Below, piece by piece: positions 9,454 to 11,034 of a stretch of 11,034 nt of DNA (within the stretch, counting starts at the first letter, position 1; the number at the start of each line of letters is the position of its first letter). Below the pieces are notes generated by a model. That model was not told the origin of the DNA, did no database searches, and saw only the letters and a list, made by a program, of their open reading frames with translations. The stretch spans positions 1 through 11,034 of the forward strand of contig WTXD01000371.1 of the NCBI GenBank assembly GCA_022496205.1. Direction: 5' to 3'. Both the position numbers and the translations under genes were made by a program. This DNA comes from Gloeopeniophorella convolvens. Taxonomy: Eukaryota; Basidiomycota; Agaricomycetes; Russulales.

Positions 9454-10945
9454 TTTTTTTTTTTTTTTTTAAGTCTGCATTTGTATACCGCAGCAAGTGA
9501 TGCTACACTAAGACGCGGTCGTCGAGTATCTACGACAATTACGGGTCGGGGATATGGTTATGATCTAGGTATATACATGTGAATAAAATATGAGTGCTGT
9601 GCCGGGAAATGGTGCGGGTGATATGGCGGTGTCGTTAGGGGGGTCTGGCCGTTCTGGCCGGGGAACCATGCAGCAGTGGGTGGCTTGTATGAACGCGAGC
9701 ATCGCGGCTCCGCCTTCTGCAGTTCCGAAGAGTTTTGCGAGTGAGTAATCTCGGTCGATGGGTCGAAGGTGGATGGTTCGCGCTGTTTCGAAAAGCGGGC
9801 ATTCGCAAATGACGTGTTCCGGTGTTTGCAGCGGGGGAGGATTTGATGGTGAGCCGCACATGCAGGACGTGGGGCGGCCTGGTGCAGGAAAGAAGCGGGC
9901 GGTGTAGGAACCTGTGAACGCATGGCCAGTGAGGAGGCGAATGAAGGTGCAAAATACGGACCGGGGAGCTTTGCGTTTTCGCATTGCTTCAATGGCCGGG
10001 GCCATCTTGCCGTTCGGGGGGTTGGCAAGGCCTAGATAGGCTTGGCTGCGGCGGGTTGATGCGTGCCAGCGTTGTTGCCACGCGGCGATGGCTGCCTCCT
10101 TGTTTCCCATTCGTTGTTGTGTGAGTGTGTGTGGTTCACGCTGGTTTGAGTGTAGAGGGAGGGCCGCGCCAGTTCGCGCGAGTGCGTCTGCTCGTTCGTT
10201 TCCAGGAATCCCAGCATGACCGGGGCACCATCTGATTTCGATGTGCAAATCTCTATGGAGCGAGAGGAGATTGTCGGCGGTTTGCTTGAAATGGAGGGAA
10301 TGACGTTGGGCGGCATGTGGGCGGGCGGAGTAGATGGTGGAGATGGATGATATTGAGTCTGTGAGAAAGACGATGCGTCGGATTGATGGATCGATGCAAG
10401 TGCTGTCTGTGCCATTGTCACGCCCGCGGCCAGGGCTGCCATTTCGGCATCGTAGATATTTGCGGTGGTGCCTAGCGCACGGGCTTGTTGTGCAATCTCC
10501 GCTCCTTGATAGAAGACGACGACGCCAAAACCTGCACGTGGTTCCGTCCAGTCTTCTCCAGGGTTCCTACGAGAGCCGTCAGTGAAGATGAAGAGTGTGG
10601 AGGAGCGGGGCTCCGAGGACTCAGCCCGGATGCGTCGGATGTAGGGTGTGCGCAAGTCCCCGGCGTGCGTGTTGGTGTCGATCGACAACCGTTTTCCCCA
10701 AAGGTTGCCGCGTGCCCATGGCGGGGCGGCATAGAGGTTGAGTCGCTCTCCTTCATTCTGGACGCGTTCAGCGAGGAGGTCGAGTTGTGTGCGGAGGTGG
10801 CCATTGTGGGGACGGAAAACTGGTAGTGGTGGGTCGTCGTCTGAAGGTTGGGCCCAAGGGTCGCCTAGGCGGATAAGAAGCTGTGAACGAGGATCGAGTT
10901 TAGCAAGGCGGAGAGCCATGTTATTCACAAGGAACTCAAGGCGGA
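9454..10945 (-). mobile_element. 5'-truncated LINE retrotransposon (Tad-like, RNase H-bearing)
   Basis: The element lies on the minus strand between two 15-nt direct repeats. Its 3' end is a 17-nt poly(A), seen as T17 at 9454-9470, preceded by a 3' UTR of about 94 nt (9471-9564). Its 5' end is cut off inside the coding region: only the end of the reverse transcriptase, the RNase H domain and the C-terminal zinc knuckle remain, about 1.5 kb. Poly(A), variable-length target duplication and 5' truncation are the signature of target-primed reverse transcription. The plus strand would have been nicked after ...GACAGTA, which primed cDNA synthesis. The corresponding place in copy A (5576-5590) is uninterrupted. 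The Tad-clade assignment is inferred from the fungal setting and RNase H. Confidence 0.9.
9565..10945 (-). pseudogene. LINE ORF2 remnant: RT tail, RNase H, zinc knuckle; frameshifted
   Basis: From 10945 the frame reads the post-RT segment typical of fungal LINEs (MALRLAKLDPRSQLLIRLGD). Then comes RNase H: strand 1 with catalytic Asp (LFIFTDGSRRNPG, Asp codon 10580-10578), GFGVVVFYQGAEIAQQARAL, and helix A with the catalytic Glu (YDAEMAALAAG). One indel near 10376-10384 moves the domain into a second frame. That frame carries the third Asp (RRIVFLTDS) and the ending IEIRWCPGHAGIPGNERADA. Next are a Cys-X-Cys, 13 residues, His-X2-Cys knuckle (CMCG...HVIC) and the usual C-terminus with LFGTAEGGAAMLAFIQATH, stopping at 9567-9565. 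Without the shift the first frame ends at 10034-10032. The catalytic residues are therefore all present in DNA but not in one frame. Upstream, the frame is open into copy B. Confidence 0.88.
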
Positions 10946-10960
10946 CGGATGCAGACAGTA
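10946..10960. repeat. Target-site duplication, copy at the LINE 5' end
   Basis: CGGATGCAGACAGTA, identical to 9439-9453, marks the truncated 5' junction of the LINE. On the host strand it reads TACTGTCTGCATCCG. The matching empty site in copy A, 5576-5590, agrees at 13 of 15 positions. Confidence 0.9.
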
Positions 10961-11034
10961 CCTCGAGCTCTATGCGCTCAGCAGGCTCAGGCTCGGGCCG
11001 TTCGCGTAACGGTGCTGGCGGATTGGCTGCCGGC

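Larger units (their letters stand above)
7855..11034 (-). repeat. Right arm of the inverted duplication, interrupted by a LINE
   Basis: The reverse complement of 7855-9438 plus 10946-11034 matches the left arm in the same order: membrane gene copy B, intergenic DNA and SDR 3' half. The two arms are separated by about 690 nt of unique sequence (7166-7854), most of it the 5' half of the plus-strand SDR gene. The only large difference between the arms is the LINE insertion. The arm continues past the end of the window. Confidence 0.85.
8467..11034 (-). pseudogene. Copy B: membrane protein gene, frameshifted and split by a LINE
   Basis: The exon structure of copy A is traceable: exon 1 from the window edge to 9202 (with the LINE and one target-site copy inside), then 9145-9033, 8981-8807, 8755-8662 and 8597-8467 (TGA 8469-8467). 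Exons 2, 4 and 5 are 113, 94 and 131 nt, the same as A. Motifs persist: GYRLLN, WMAGSILAA, YWLGLYEAIEPP, KWRIWKRMWVW, YPTPGRY and GLLSGVVLLGPGAFLL. Lesions beyond the insertion: a C is missing from the run at 9355-9357, shifting the frame just before the first helix, and exon 3 is 13 nt shorter than in A with several indels around 8850-8890, shifting it again. Exon 3 otherwise keeps a clear hydrophobic helix (LYWEMLPFCLFIGIPVLVLM) that is degraded in A. The start codon lies beyond the window. It is orientated opposite to A. Confidence 0.8.

Noticed and set aside
9454..9470. T17 as a simple-sequence repeat or RNA polymerase III terminator
   Set aside because: It abuts an exact target-site duplication and the end of a LINE 3' UTR, so it is the poly(A) tail seen from the other strand.
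10485..10826. Plus-strand frame over the LINE
   Set aside because: It is the antisense shadow of the RNase H coding region, which has family motifs on the minus strand.
1..11034. CRISPR array, rRNA, tRNA, plasmid or phage functions
   Set aside because: No spaced direct repeats, rRNA blocks or tRNA cloverleaf were seen, and the genes carry spliceosomal introns.

Overview
This looks like nuclear DNA of a filamentous basidiomycete, most likely an agaricomycete mushroom. Genes can only be assembled by joining short exons across 50-68 nt GT-AG introns with CTNAC-like branch points. A fungal-type LINE (non-LTR retrotransposon) with an RNase H domain is present, and there are no prokaryotic operon signals. 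Host calls are hand-made exon models; the class-level assignment is inference.

Layout. (1) 1-1160: no supportable gene. (2) 1171-1781 (+): a TATA box and an intact three-exon gene for a 145-residue, probably beta-rich protein of unknown function. (3) 1782-3900: mostly nothing recognisable, with two weak minus-strand stretches (3099-3438, 3543-3890) that may be remains of a gene. (4) 3989-5022 (-): copy C of a multi-pass membrane protein family; all six exons can be traced, but one in-frame TAG interrupts it. (5) 5491-6573 (+): copy A, five exons, 288 residues, uninterrupted; it diverges from copy C across a 468-nt gap. (6) 6768-7165 (-) and 7345-8256 (+): two damaged copies of a fungal NAD(P)-binding (Rossmann, atypical SDR) gene. 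(7) 8467-11034 (-): copy B of the membrane gene, frameshifted and split by a 5'-truncated LINE at 9454-10945.

The main structure is a large inverted duplication that the gene list alone hides. Copy A plus the 3' half of one SDR gene (about 5495-7165) is mirrored by the other SDR gene plus copy B (about 7855-9438, continuing at 10946-11034). The similarity includes introns and the intergenic DNA. The right arm has since received the LINE, which has a perfect 15-bp target-site duplication, a 17-nt poly(A) tail and 5' truncation. The matching site in the left arm is empty, so the order of events is visible: inverted duplication first, LINE insertion later.

By chance, or possibly not, the LINE entered in the host reading frame, so the start of copy B runs open into the retrotransposon RT-tail/RNase H sequence. 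Of the duplicated genes only copy A keeps a complete reading frame. The two SDR copies, copy B, copy C and the LINE ORF each carry at least one visible lesion.
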